In this document: positions 24,681-38,000 of the stretch, piece after piece
Layout of the letters: each line of letters starts with the position of its first letter
How positions within the stretch are numbered: position 1 is the first letter of the stretch
NCBI GenBank assembly: GCA_002633005.1
Contig: NMRA01000381.1
Span: 183,057 to 247,056, forward strand
Direction of reading: 5' to 3'
Length of the DNA stretch: 64,000 bases
DNA from: Phoronis australis
Lineage: Eukaryota; Phoronida; Phoronidae
Made by a program: the position numbers and the translations under genes
Notes under the pieces: generated by a model
Seen by the model: only the letters and a program-made list of their open reading frames with translations
Told to the model about the DNA's origin: nothing
The model's database searches: none

Positions 24681-25876
24681 TTATATTTATGTGACTAAGA
24701 ACTCAATGAAACCAGTTATGGTGAACATGTAAAGAGAGCAGTTACACAGAAATTAATGAAAGAAAAAGTTCAATATTGTGATGTAAAAATTTTTATTTGT
24801 TAACCAAGTCCCCAAGACATTTACTTCAATGTATCCAATACAACATAGGGATTAAGATGACAATCACAAAAATAATTTAGATGAATGAATGTTCGATGGG
24901 AGACACAATGTTTGTAAAATGAAAACATTCAAAAATCACTGATAAATACAGCTCTGAAGGGGGTTAGTAGGAATATGCCGCCAACTTGGGTGGGCATTTT
25001 ATCCTCTTTCATATTGCATTGGGTGATTACTTGAATTTTCTTGATGACCCGACTGAAAGAAGTAGTGTCTCACATCAGGTATTCCGTCATTTGTTATTTT
25101 ATCAAGTGCAGTGCTAATTTTCAGAGAAACCCCGAAATCTCTACGTGGCAGACACCCCCGCCTGGAAATAAAAGATATTGCATTTCCAGCATTATTAAGG
25201 TTTTCAGACATACACATTTGCCCATTGTTTCAACAGAATCAAACAAAAAATCGCTTATGGTGTAACCCTTAATCCTTTGTCTTTCAAAAAGACACCTTCA
25301 AATTAAATATGAATACTACTGATTTAATCACAAATTTTGTCTTTGACATTAGACTACTTGCAAATCCACAGCACCTTACAACTAAAACGGACGTTAAGTA
25401 CTCTTTTATTCTATTCACATTATGTTTTCATAATACCCAGTGACATTAAAACAAACTGAAATCTTGAAAAACTTTTTTTAGTAATTTACATCATTTTATT
25501 TATGTGGGCAAAATCACAATTATAAAATTAAAACTGACATGAAGCAATAACTTAACCTAACATATACATAATAATCACCTGCTTGTGTTATCCGTTATCC
25601 TGAACGGCATTCACTTCAAAAAGTGAAGATTACCATAAAAGCACCCAAAAGTTCACCACCCTTATAATTGTTTACAAAACAATTCCCAAAATGCTTTTTC
25701 ATAAGTGTTAAGCACTAGAAAATAACAGGGTTTTCTTCAAGCAATCTTGTAATAGTTATGGTAATTGTCAACCATTTTGCGCCTTTGTCTAAGATACAGC
25801 AGATAAGGCCTCCAATGAGATAAACCATACTTTGTCTTGATTAATTCGAGAATAAAATGAAACACTTAACCATAAC

Positions 25877-26065
25877 ACCATTGAGGCACTTACTGCGACA
25901 TACTGCAGTAGTTATTGTCACCCTGACAATCTGTCACTTCACTACACCATTGAGACATTGACCAGAGACATACTACAATAGTTACTGTCACTCTGACAAT
26001 CTGTCACTTCACAACATCATTGAGACATTGACCCGAGACATACTGCAGTAATCACTGTCTTCCTG
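25877..26065. repeat. Minisatellite, about 70-bp unit, 2.7 copies
   Basis: accattgagacattgacc recurs at 25877, 25946 and 26016, each unit followed by gacatactgcagtag and ctgacaatctgtcacttcac. It lies directly 3' of the GOLGB1 stop codon, so it is likely to be transcribed as part of the 3' UTR. Confidence 0.85.
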
Positions 26066-26077
26066 CCAGTCAGTTCA

Positions 26078-29000
26078 CTACCTCAGCCAACAAGTAAGGA
26101 CTAAAACATGGACCAGAAGGACATAAACAAGCAGACCAGTCCTCATACATGGCTGTCGCTCTAGCAACCGGGTCGCAGCCAATCTGCAATGATAAGATGC
26201 CATAAAATATAACAAAACTGTGAGCACATAAACCAGTGTTTCATGGATCGTTAACTGTGCATCATCATCTAGAAGAACAAGTGTCAGTTTTCTTGAAATC
26301 AATTGTTTATAAGCTAAGCATAGATCACCTCGGTTGACTCTAAAGCTAAATAAACCAAACCAAAAGCAAAAAGGCAAAATCGATGAAGGCAATGGTCGGA
26401 TAATTAATAAGCAGACAGCAAATGAACAAAGTAGCCACAACACTGTGCTGTCACTCTAAACCCCACAATGAGAAAAGCTGGTCTAGCTGAGAAACACTGC
26501 TGTGTTGTCACTCTGTGTCAGACACTGAGAAAAGACGATTTAGCTGAGACACACTGCTGTGTTGTCACTCTATGTCCGACACTGAGAAAAGATGATCTAG
26601 CTGAGACACACTGCTGTGTTGTCACTCTGTATCTGGCACTGAAAAAGGCCGGTCTAGCTGAGACACACTGCTGTGTTGTCACTCTGTGTCAGACACTGAG
26701 AAAAGATGATCTAGCTGAGACACACTGCTGTGTTGTCACTCTGTATCTGGCACTGAGAAAAGCCAGCCTGGCTAACACACACTAACGAGTTGTCACTGTG
26801 TTTAGCACTGGAAAAGGCAGGTCTAACTGGTCTAGCCGAGTCATGCCATTGCATTGGCACTTTGTGTCTGGCACTGAGAAAGAGTGATTTAACAAGGAGA
26901 CGTATATACATAATGAATATTTGTACCGGCTGCATTATTATTTCTTACTGGTCAGTAACAGCTTTTATATTATTTTATTCCATTCTCTTATATACACTCT
27001 TTATGACACAAAAATACAGGTCACATCCATAAGAAAATCAATCCAAGATCTTTCCCAACTACCTTTTTCTGCATATCCACCTTTGAACTGTCTGTAGACC
27101 GCCAGTCTGGTATTTCATAAGTGGAGTATCAGGACCAGCATTGTCCCATTCACTGTCATTCAGATCAACTGTGACCTAGAAGAGATCGGCATCTTGTTAT
27201 GATACACAGTCTCTTTTCAGAATCATGCAGCAATGTGTAATAACAAAGTTAGTCCAAAACTGCAGAACTACTTTCTGCTCTCAATCTATTCATATTTATG
27301 TGTGAAAAAGAGGAGTCTTTATTCAATTGCGCCACCTGGTGGATATAAAGTCTCCCATTGGTGTTTCAGTTTTTGATTGGAGTCAAAATGTAGAGAAACT
27401 GAGTTAGGGTCATCTGTACTGCCTGCTCAGATCCCCATTCTTCTTTCTGTCAGTATTGCGTTGGTCTGTTTCTAAATATAAGTCAACACACACAATCTTT
27501 ATGTACTTACCTCTAGAAAATGAAAGACTAAAGATGCAGACCTGCAGTCAGTGTATGCTGACCAGAAAAAGTTGAATTAAAAAGTGTCAAATAATGACAT
27601 AAGTGACGAGCTTAATTAGTTAAAGTGACTGTGTAAAGAGATGTACCTCTCTCCGTGTAACAGACAGTTGCTGCAACTCTAACTGTTCTGTGGCGTCAGA
27701 CAGAGACTTCTCCACTTGTGATCTCTTCTCCTTCTCATTGTACAAAGTCTGTTGAAGTTCAGCCAACTCATTTGATGTGACCTGTCGGGATCGCTCCACT
27801 TCCTCAAGCCTAATACACACATTATTTGCTTATTAATAAAAATGACAAAGAGTAAGCCTTGTAACAAGACAATGACCACTACATATGCTGGTTCCTAAAC
27901 CGAGACCGAGAGACATAGTTTCAACTCGCTGTCTTCATATAGACAAACCCAATGTTTTGCCACTTTAGTAGCCATTGGTTGGTAATCACCAACCCTCTGG
28001 TAGTTCAATTAGAAGGAGCTTTACTCGACTCATAGTTCTTTAGGGTTACCAAAACCCTTTATTTTGAAAACCAGAACACCATATTTTAATGTCCACTTGA
28101 AGTCCACAAGGTAAGATTCATCTAAAGTTTGCAAAGAAAAAAAGATATAATTCAGACTATAAATATTCAATCTGAGAAGTAACCAAAAGATAAAACCACT
28201 CAAATTTCCATGACCTGGACACCTGCAGATACACAATTCCAGTATCATGACTATTTTACATATGAGATATTAAATGTTCACTTACTTTTTAGTGAGAGAG
28301 GAGATTTCTTCAGCAAGTTGCACTTCCATCTTACTAGGTGTAGTATGGACTCCAGGAGAGCCTGAAGACCTCACATGTCTCTCTGTTTCCTAAAATGAAC
28401 AAAGTGTAAGTGTTGTTAATACTATAATAACTAACACAACTAATGTGAGACAGTGCACTCTTCAACACTACCAACAATATGCAACTGCAACACATTCAGA
28501 TAAGATAAAACAACTGTGAAATTGTTTGACTCGCCAATAAAGTCTTCTTATAAGCTCCACTTCAGACGTGATGTTGTGAAGACTAGAAATGCTGACATGA
28601 CTTATTTCAAAACTTGAATTATTTCTTCTAACAAGTGTAAATCAAGACAAAACAAAACAAGATTCCACTGAAATACATGCCCATTCCAATATAACACCTT
28701 AACTAGTAGTGAGACTGGCATAGCAAGGCCAAAAACTCCTATTTCATCAGACCAACATTAGTCTTGTTAACCAGTCACAGGAATGTTCAACAGCATAATA
28801 GACATTAAAAGAGTGTTGCTTACACATAAACAAAGTAAGCAAAATTTAATCTTATTTTGCAGCAACATATCTCCAATCAATGATAGGGTAAGCACCAGCC
28901 AATTTTAATAATAGCAATGTGTTCAAGAGCAAAGTCCATAGTTGCCAAATAACATTTAATTTATTACACAACCACTGCAAATTCTGTCCTCTGAAACACG

Positions 29001-32000
29001 GTAAGAAAACTTCCATTACCCCGTAATATTTAACCAAACTGAATATGGAATATAACTTTTCATTCATGGCGCCTAGGCACCAGATGTCACTATTTGTGAT
29101 CTGACATACCAGACACTGTAGAAACCAGAAACTCTGACCATGAAGCGAGTAGACATCAGTAAATCAAAGCAAGTAAGGTGAAGAAATCACAAGTGGTCAT
29201 GTAATGAAACAAATACAGAGCAATCAGATCATATAGACTATTGAAGAGCAACGTTGTACAATGCCCACTTTGTAGAAACTTACTTGATGAGGTGGAGATG
29301 ACTTTACTTGAGAGTTGTTCTGCAGAGCTGTAGCTTGATGGTGTAATGCAATGTATTGCTGTTGTAGTGTCTGTAGCTGATAGTCTCGTTCTTGTACCGT
29401 CTTTATGGCCATTCCAAGTTCAGCACTCAGACGATTCCTTTCCGACTCGGACAACTTAACCTGCAACGTGAACAGCTGTACAATTATCATTATCTCCCCT
29501 GATACCATAAACAGTCAGAGGCCATACTTCGTAGATGGCTGGAGGTACACCTCACAACAATATCACTCCAGTCATCAATTCCATCTTTTGATATGTTGTT
29601 TAAATACACGTTTTCATTTCTACATGACAGGCCACATGACAATTTAAACTGATTGGTTTAAAGATGTACTATCCAATGGTTGAATAGACAACACTATCCC
29701 TCAACACACCTTGCCTTGCATACTATTACACTCTTCCTCTTTCTCCCTCAGCTCATATCTGACAGTCTCCAGTTGTTCATAATAATCGTCTTTGTCCCCC
29801 TTCATCTCATAATACTTGGTAGGAATACCCTCCACCTTGTGCTCCAGCACGATGTTTTCTTCAAGAAGTTTGGCATTTTCTTTCCTCAACTCTACTGCCT
29901 CTTCTCTAAGTCCTATGGAAATATTAGTTAGAATTAGATAAAATGTCTTGTATCTCACTTCATTAAACAGCATGCAATTTGGGCTTACGGTAGAAACAAC
30001 TAACTCTTCATATACTGAATAATGTGCAGCGTCTTTCAGTAACTTAGAAGTTTGTTGTATAAAACTTATGTTAGAGAGCTAAAAATTTTAAGTTTCAGTA
30101 TATAGAGTACCTATTCCTTAATTAAGACTACAAAATAAATCTTTGATAATAAAATTCATTACCTGACAACTCTGCGAGCAGGTCTTCATTCTTCTCCCTT
30201 AAAGTCTCCATTTCAACCACAGTTGTGTGAGAGGTGTGTGACTGTGAACGTTGAACAATTTCATCATACTGCTCCTTGAGGGATGCGTGTTGACTTTGGA
30301 GTTTACTATACTGTCTAGCAGTAGCAGCTAATGTGCTGTAATTACTTAATTCTGTTTTTGCAGATGCTACTTCATTAGAAAGCCTTTTATTGTCAGTTAC
30401 CAGTGTTTCCACGTGGACAACTAATTGTTGTTTGTCATGTTCCAACTTGCTCAGCACTTCACGTAGCTTCTCATTGTCAGCATGCACAGAGTTGTAACTG
30501 TCGGTAGCACTCTGTAACCTTGCCATATGATGAGCATTTTCTGTTTGAAGTTTTGTGACAGACTCACTGCTTTGCTTTAACTGATCTTGCACAACTAACA
30601 ACAAGTTTGTTTTGGAAGTTAAGTCATCTTTCAATGAATTTAGTTCTCCACAAAGCTGTTCATTCTTTGCTGTAGAACTAGACAATTCAGAATTTAACTT
30701 CTCAAGATCATTGTCTAAGTTCACTGCTCTCTGAAGTTTTTCACTTGCAACATTTTTCTGATCTTCCAAAACCAAAATTTGTTGGCGTGCATCTTTAAGA
30801 TCAACAATTAAAGCATTCTTTTCAACTTCAGCACTAGATAGTCTAGCCTGACATTCAGAGATTTCCATGTTGAAATCTTTGCACTTTTCCTCCATCACTT
30901 TCTCCAAATCACTTGCAATAGTCAACTTGGTTTCAAGTTCAGCACTAGTGATCGAGACTCGTTCTTTCAAGTTCTCTTTCTCATTTCTCAACTTTGTTAT
31001 TTCACTAGCACTTTTATCAAGAATTGCCTGCAATTGCCCAATATTCACTTTTGCCATTTCAAACTCTTCTTTAGCTTTGTCTCTTGCAGAAGAGACCTCT
31101 AGAACTTCTTTGTCTAGCTTTTGCACTTCTTCTTCAAGTTTTTCTTTTTCACACCTTAAAGTGCTTAGTTCACTATCTAAACTTTCACTCCTCATATCTT
31201 GTTGTGCTCTAATAGTTTCTTGCTCTTCCAACTGGCACCGCAGATCATTTACCTGAGAAGACAAGTCTGTCTTCAACTGTTGTAGTTCATCTTCTGAAGA
31301 AGACAAACCCTGTTTGACTGTCACATAATCACTTTTTAGAGCATCATATTCTTGTTCCTTCAGTTGAAGCTTTCTCTCCACATCAGCTAAGCGTTCCCGC
31401 TCACTTTTCCGTGAACTCATGTCCTTATTTAAACATTCAAGTTCAGTAACAAGAGATTCATTCTGCAATCGTCTTTCACTCAGCTCCTTCTCAGCCTTTT
31501 CAAGCTTTGTGCCAAGCTCCCTAATATGTAGTTCTTTCTCTTCTGTAACTGCTCGAAAAGCTTCAATTTTAGATGAACAGGTCTTGAACTCATTTTCTCT
31601 TTCCACCAACGTGCGACTTTGTCTTTCAAACTCTAGACCAAGTGCTTGCATTTGGTCATTCCGGTTTTCAAGTTGGTCCTTCACTTCTTTGTTTTCTTCG
31701 GCTAAGCTGTGAACTTTACTGTCCAAATCTTTGCACTGTACTTCCACATTCCTGTTACGAGCCTCTAACATAGAGATACTTTTCTCAGCAGTTTTAAACT
31801 GCTGTTCCAAGCTTGCCTTCTCTTTAGCTGTGCTGTCCAGTTGTCTCTTAAAGTCCTCCAAATACCCTGTTACTTTATTTTTCTCATGGGACAAGTTCTC
31901 AAAGTTCAGTTTAAAATTCGCATACTCAGTTACTAACTCACTTTTTTCAGCGTTCAGTGTCTGAATTTGACTTTCATAATCCGAACAGAGAGATTGCATT

Positions 32001-35000
32001 TTCTTAAGATGATCCAAGTCATTTCTGAGCGTATGCAATTCATGGTGCTTTTCCTGTAAATCCTCTCTCAAGGTAGCATTTTCACGACTTAATTCCATAT
32101 TTACACAAACAGGATCAGTTTCCACTGGCTGGAGTTTACTTTCCTTCACTGTCTCAACTTTAAGCTCTTCCAAAGTTAATTTCAAATCATCTCTCTCAGT
32201 CTTAGTCACGTCAACTTCCTTTTCCAACACAAGAGCATGATCGCGTGACTGCTTGAGTTCTAGTTTCAGTTTTTTAATTAGCGTGACATATTTCTTCATG
32301 TTTTCTTCATCTTTCTTTTCCTTGGCTCCAGTCTTCTCCAGAACATCTTTTGTCTCTTGTCTAGACTCATCTAATTGCGCTTGCAATGCATCAATCTGTG
32401 AAGAAGACAACTGTAGCTGCTCTTCAACTTCTTGCAAATTTGTCATTAGTGACTTCAGTTTTTCCTCTTTCGTTATTTCGTCTTTTTTGCTCTCAGCCAA
32501 TTGTGCCTGCAATTGCTCTTCTTTCAGTGTGTGTTTTTCTAGATCAGCACATTTCATTTTTTCTTCAGCCAAATTTTCTTCAAGAGAAATAATCAATGCA
32601 TCTTTGTCAGAGCATTCTTTGGCCCGAGAACTTAATTCCAGATTATAGTTTTCTTCACAATAATTTAACTTGCTTTCCAGTTCAGAAATTACCAATTCCT
32701 TCTGCTGTAACAGATTCATTGACTCATTCAATTGTTCAACTAGTGAGTTCATTTTCAAGTTTGACTCCTCAGAACTTTGTTGAACCTCATTCGATTGCTT
32801 CCGAATAGACTCACGAGCAATGTCCAAATCTGACTGCGTCTTTTCTAGAGATGTTGTTATCGTGCATACTTCTTCATCCATTTTGTTTTTTATAGCAGAC
32901 ACTTCAGCTTCTTTAGCCTTTATTGCAGTTGCCATATCTTTACACTTGAGCAGAAGAGACTCAATCTTTGCATCTTTTTCTTGAATCCACTGATCTGACT
33001 CCTCACACTGTTTTCTTAGAGACAACAAATCAGACGACGTTGTTTCCAAAAGCTGGTCAAGCTTAAGAATATTAGCGTCTTGTTCCTTTTTCAGGGCTGT
33101 AATTTCTTCAATCTGTTTATCTTTCTGTTCAATATTTTCTTTGAACTGTTCTACTGCATGAGCTCTCTTTGTGGCTTCTTCACTTAAAAGTTTATTTTCT
33201 TCCTCCTTCTGCTGAACACTTTCAATAAGATTTGCCTTTTCGTTTTGCAGAACATCGACGTGGGTTTGAAGCTCTTGAATTTGTGTCATCTGCTGCATAT
33301 AATAAGCAACTTGTTCTTGAAGGTTGCTTATTGTTTCCTCATTCTGTGTTAAAATAGCAGACATCTCATCAGATGCTGACTGAGATCTCTCATACTTGGC
33401 ATTCTCCTGCTCCAAAGCATCAACCTTTTCAGACAAAGTTGACAATAATACAGCCTTTTGAGCCAATGCTTCACTCAAGTTTACCTTCTCTAAAGCAATT
33501 TGCATTAACTGGTTTCTAACATCATTCAGTTCACTATCAGAGTCCTGTAAGCTCCTCTCAAGTTCCTCGCACTGTTTCTCAAGAATACCAATCCTAGTGG
33601 TCTTCTGTGCCATTTCATCTACAAGACTCACATTTTCATTTTCCGATTGCTTACGCAATTCTGACACTTTGTTTTGATTCAGTACAAGTTCTTCCTTAAT
33701 TGCATCCATTTCAGAATTCTTATTCATCAAAGATTCTTCACTTTCACTAATCTGTTTTTGCAGCTGTTTAATAAAGTCCTCCCTGGAATGAGCAGTGGTC
33801 ACCTGTGATTCCAGATCTGTCACGCGGTCCTTCAGCATTTCAATGTCACTCACCTTCTTTGCTATTTCCTCACCCAGTTTGTCTTTGTTTTCATTCACCT
33901 TCAAAAGAGCTTCGTTTAGAGATTCTATTTCACTACACTTGGCTGATAACACTGTATTTAGTTCCACCGCATGATCTCCTGCCGAGTCTAATTTTACTTT
34001 CATCTCCTCAATTTCCTTTGAGTTCAAATCCAATTTTTCAGTAAACTGATTGATTTCTTCACACTTTTGACTGAGAAGTTCGTCATTACATTTCGCTAAC
34101 TTGTTTGCCTCTGCTAATTCAGACTGCAGATATGCAATCCTTTCTAAATGCACTGATAACCTCTCATGGCTGGTCTCATCTGTCAAGGCCTGTTGTTTCT
34201 GGACATCCTCTAACTGAGATGTTAATACTTCAACTTGTTTTTGAAATGATTCTGAAAGAAAGATTAATTTCTTAACTACGACACTATTCATAAAGCAGTT
34301 AATCAGTAAGGTTAAGCTCCCAGGTGCGTTAGCTTACTCAACCTTAGTAAATATCACTCAAGCTTGAGCAAAATTATTTAAACTTTTTGAGCCTATATTA
34401 TTCAACATTCCACACTAAACATGCATCAACGCCACCTGTTGGGATTAGGGCCACATGAGTTATGTAAACATTAGCCTTTTCTTCATCAACTTGAGCAACT
34501 CCAGAACAGTAAGTGCAAAACATACAACATCTCTAGTAGTCGCTGACCATATCAATCCACAAAGAATAGAAGAGGTAAGAAAAATGTGAGTAAATTCTCT
34601 GTCAAATCGCATTAAATGAAGTAATGTCAGCAAGCAAACAAGTTGTCAAAATATTGATGGCACAAAAACGTACTTGAAAACCACTCAGCCAAGTTATAAT
34701 GCACTGTACACGTTAAAGCTGGTAAAACTGACATTGAATGACTAAGGTGTGCATGTAATCAAAAATAACTACCACAAACCTCTTTCTTTTTCTACTGAAT
34801 CCAATTTGGACTTTAAACCAGTTAACTCCACTTCTTTCTGTAAATAAAAAGTTTCACGTAACGAACAATGTAGCCAAGTACACACAGTGCAACATGTCCC
34901 CAAAACTGCAAAAACAGACAGCCTAAACAGAGAGTGGGCAAACCAGCTGCAGGGGTCTTCTAGATTTTGTTGCCCTCAATCATACACAAGGTCTTCCATC

Positions 35001-38000
35001 CAAATACTTGGTATTTTTACAACTGGCTCAATCAGTGTTTTAAAACTCATCAAAGTCGTCCTCATACCAAGACAAGAAACTTTACATGAGTGTAGCAATC
35101 ATATTTGTGAATATGACATTAACAATTATATTTAGGATTCCCTTGCATAATAATCTCAAAGTTTGCATGAAGCAATAATCAGTAAGTAAGAATTCTTACT
35201 CTTCATACATTCCATGTTGGTTACATCATGTCACATCCAGTTAAATCTGACAGATACCTGCTCTGACCGCACTTTAAACCACCAGCTTTCTACTAACCAT
35301 GCAGATGCTCTAGTCCATTGAGCTATTGGGACCACTGGTCAATCACAGAAATCCAGACTTAATAGAAGACATCTGATAAATGCACTCCCACATATAGGTA
35401 AGATTTGGATTCCTGAAATCGAGCAGTGGTCTCAAGAGCTCAGTGGACTAAAGCGTCTGCATGGTAAGCACAAAGTCCCAGGTTTGAACACCGATCGGAT
35501 CAGAGACCTTTTCAGACTTAACTACATAGGGCATTTATGAAACTAATAATTCTTACATATACGGTGTCAATGCAATAATTTATAACAAAACAATCAGAAA
35601 GTCCTATAGAGGGGTTCAGCATGTTGAGAACCAGTTTTCTCCACTAAATAACTGGCATCAAACTGGTTCTCAAAATCCCGGACCCCAGTAAGTGACTACT
35701 GCACAACAATCTAAGATATACCTGGTTCAACTGCGCATTCAGCTGCTTGTCTTGCTCTATAACATTTGTCATAGTCAGATCCTTTTCTTCAAGAGATGAT
35801 TGTAGTAACTCCAAATCTTCTCTCAACTGCTCTGATAATACGTCCCTTTCTGTCACCATTGCTTCTCTACTCTTTTCTGAATCCTCAAACTTTTGTAATT
35901 CACTCTTCAAACACTCATTCTCATTCATTATCTCTTCATTTTTCTGACATAAATCTTGAATGTTTGCCTTACATTCCGTGAGTTCACTCCGTTGAGACAA
36001 CAACAGCTCTTCCTTTTCACTTGACTCCTGGTTATGTTTTTCAACCGCATCCATAAAATTTTGGGCCTGACTTTTCAAACCTTCAACCAGCTCATCTTTT
36101 TCACGTATTTGCAATTCCAATTGCTGGGCCCTATCCTCCCACAAGTTTTTTTCCTGAAGCTGAGATTTCAAGGAAAGGATCTCACTCAGTTTTTCATTCA
36201 ATTGTTTTTCAAATTCTGCCTTGTCCTTTGATGCACTGTCTTCTAAACATTGGTTTGTCCCCCGTAACTGCTGAACCATGTCCATCAGCTGCTGTACGTG
36301 GTCATCAGGTGCATCCTTTACCACATCTCCCCCCTCTCCTTGCGCCTTCAGTTGTAGTATCTCCTTCTCTAGTCTGTCCCGTTCAACCTTCCACTCCCCT
36401 TCCAGTTCCACAAACGTCTCCTGCATTGACCTCATCTGTTCATGGGCAACTTCATACTTCTCATTCAGTAGTGCCATAGCCTTTTCCCTGTCAGACACCA
36501 TTTTTTCCTTATCTAACAAGTCATTCTGAAGCAACGCAACAGCCTCAGTTTTACTAGTGAGCAGTTCACTCATTTCCTGGAATTTTCTTTCCATTATGTC
36601 TGCTGTTTCTTCTTCCATTCTCTTCTGGAGGACCCCCTGTTGCTGGGCAGCTACCATAGACTCGCTGTTGCTGGTTTGGTAAGCTTCCATCTGAGTCTGT
36701 AGTGAAGCTATCTTGGTGGCTTGAGACTCAAGTGCTTGTTCCTTATCCTCCAGGTTACTTTGCATCATCTGAAATAGCACATAATGCTGATGTAAAACAA
36801 TTGTTAGCAACAATCATACAACATTAAATTGTAATTCTCTGTTACTGATAAGACAGAGGTCAATTTTTTTTCTCTTTAAAGGTTTTGAAAAATAACTTTG
36901 GTTTTATTTTATTATGGATTAATGGAAATCGTCAATTTTAGTACTTTGGCTGTGTGTGATACTGATAAAAATGACAATGTTTTAGAAAGATTTAACAGGA
37001 AATTGTGCAAAGTGAAAAACTTCCCAAACTCAGACAAGTCTACCAATATGTTGAAAAAGGCAACACTATCTGCACAAATGATAGTGGAAAGGTAGTGTAA
37101 ATGTATAGATACTATCACTCACCTTCACTATTTGGTCCTTGTCTTTGGCGATCTCTTTGTGTTCTTCAATCTCATCTTTCAACTCTCGAATTTGTGCCTC
37201 CAAATTTGATGTTTTACTTTTTGGCTCAATCTGGTCATTTTGCTGAAGGAAAACGAAAGAGTTTTTTTGCAAAAATGCATCGATGACCACATATAAACTG
37301 AGAGGAGGTGTTTCTAAAAGTACTCCTTTTCATCCATCCATATTAAGGACACCAGAAAAATATGTAAACAAATGTCTTAATAATTTTCGAAAGCTGGTGA
37401 TCAGAAAAACTACATGTACACAAACGCAATGTAACAAAATGTCCCAAACAGTTAGACTGGGCTGGCATCTTAACTATGCTGTTACCGTGATAAAACATGG
37501 TCTCAAAGTGCATCAAGGACACCATAAACATGGTGGAAACACCAAACATCATGTGACGGTTGTGGTAAGGATACCATAAAGACACCATTGCAAACTTTTT
37601 GTAGCTTATTTGCCACATCTTTAAAGCACAGGAACTGCTTTCATGGAGTTGTTTTGACAACTGATTCTTGACTTTCGCAGCCCCACTGAATTTTCACTGC
37701 ATTCCAGGTGAAATTGCCAAATCTTGGCAATCATTCACAGCACGATGACTCGCATTTTCACCATGCTTACGTTGACCTTGACACACTTTGAGAGCAATGT
37801 CCACCACGACACACTTTGAGAGCAATGTCCACCACGACACACTTTGAGAGCAATGTCCACCACCGTATGAGCACAATAAGAATGCTACCAACGATCTGAC
37901 AGGATGTTAAGGAATGTGCACGAAAACCAAACATTTCAAATTACCATAATGTTATTAATATACAGTCTATTCATACTCATGATACTGATACTGAAATCAA

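Larger units (their letters stand above)
22660..26077. other. Region between convergent genes (3' UTRs and spacer)
   Basis: This separates the stop codon of the uncharacterised plus-strand gene (22659) from that of GOLGB1 on the minus strand (26078). It must contain both 3' UTRs; an aataaa at about 23780 is one possible plus-strand polyadenylation signal but is weak. It also holds a short palindromic element near 24612-24680 and, next to the GOLGB1 stop, a minisatellite. I see no additional gene. Confidence 0.6.

Noticed and set aside
26468-26785. Plus-strand open frame of 105 codons with a repeated Cys-rich peptide
   Set aside because: Opened by a 57-bp minisatellite whose length is a multiple of three; it lies in a GOLGB1 intron and has no other coding evidence.
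30867-32808. Several plus-strand open frames rich in Ser, Phe and Leu
   Set aside because: Antisense shadows of the large GOLGB1 coiled-coil exon, whose codon bias suppresses stops on the opposite strand.
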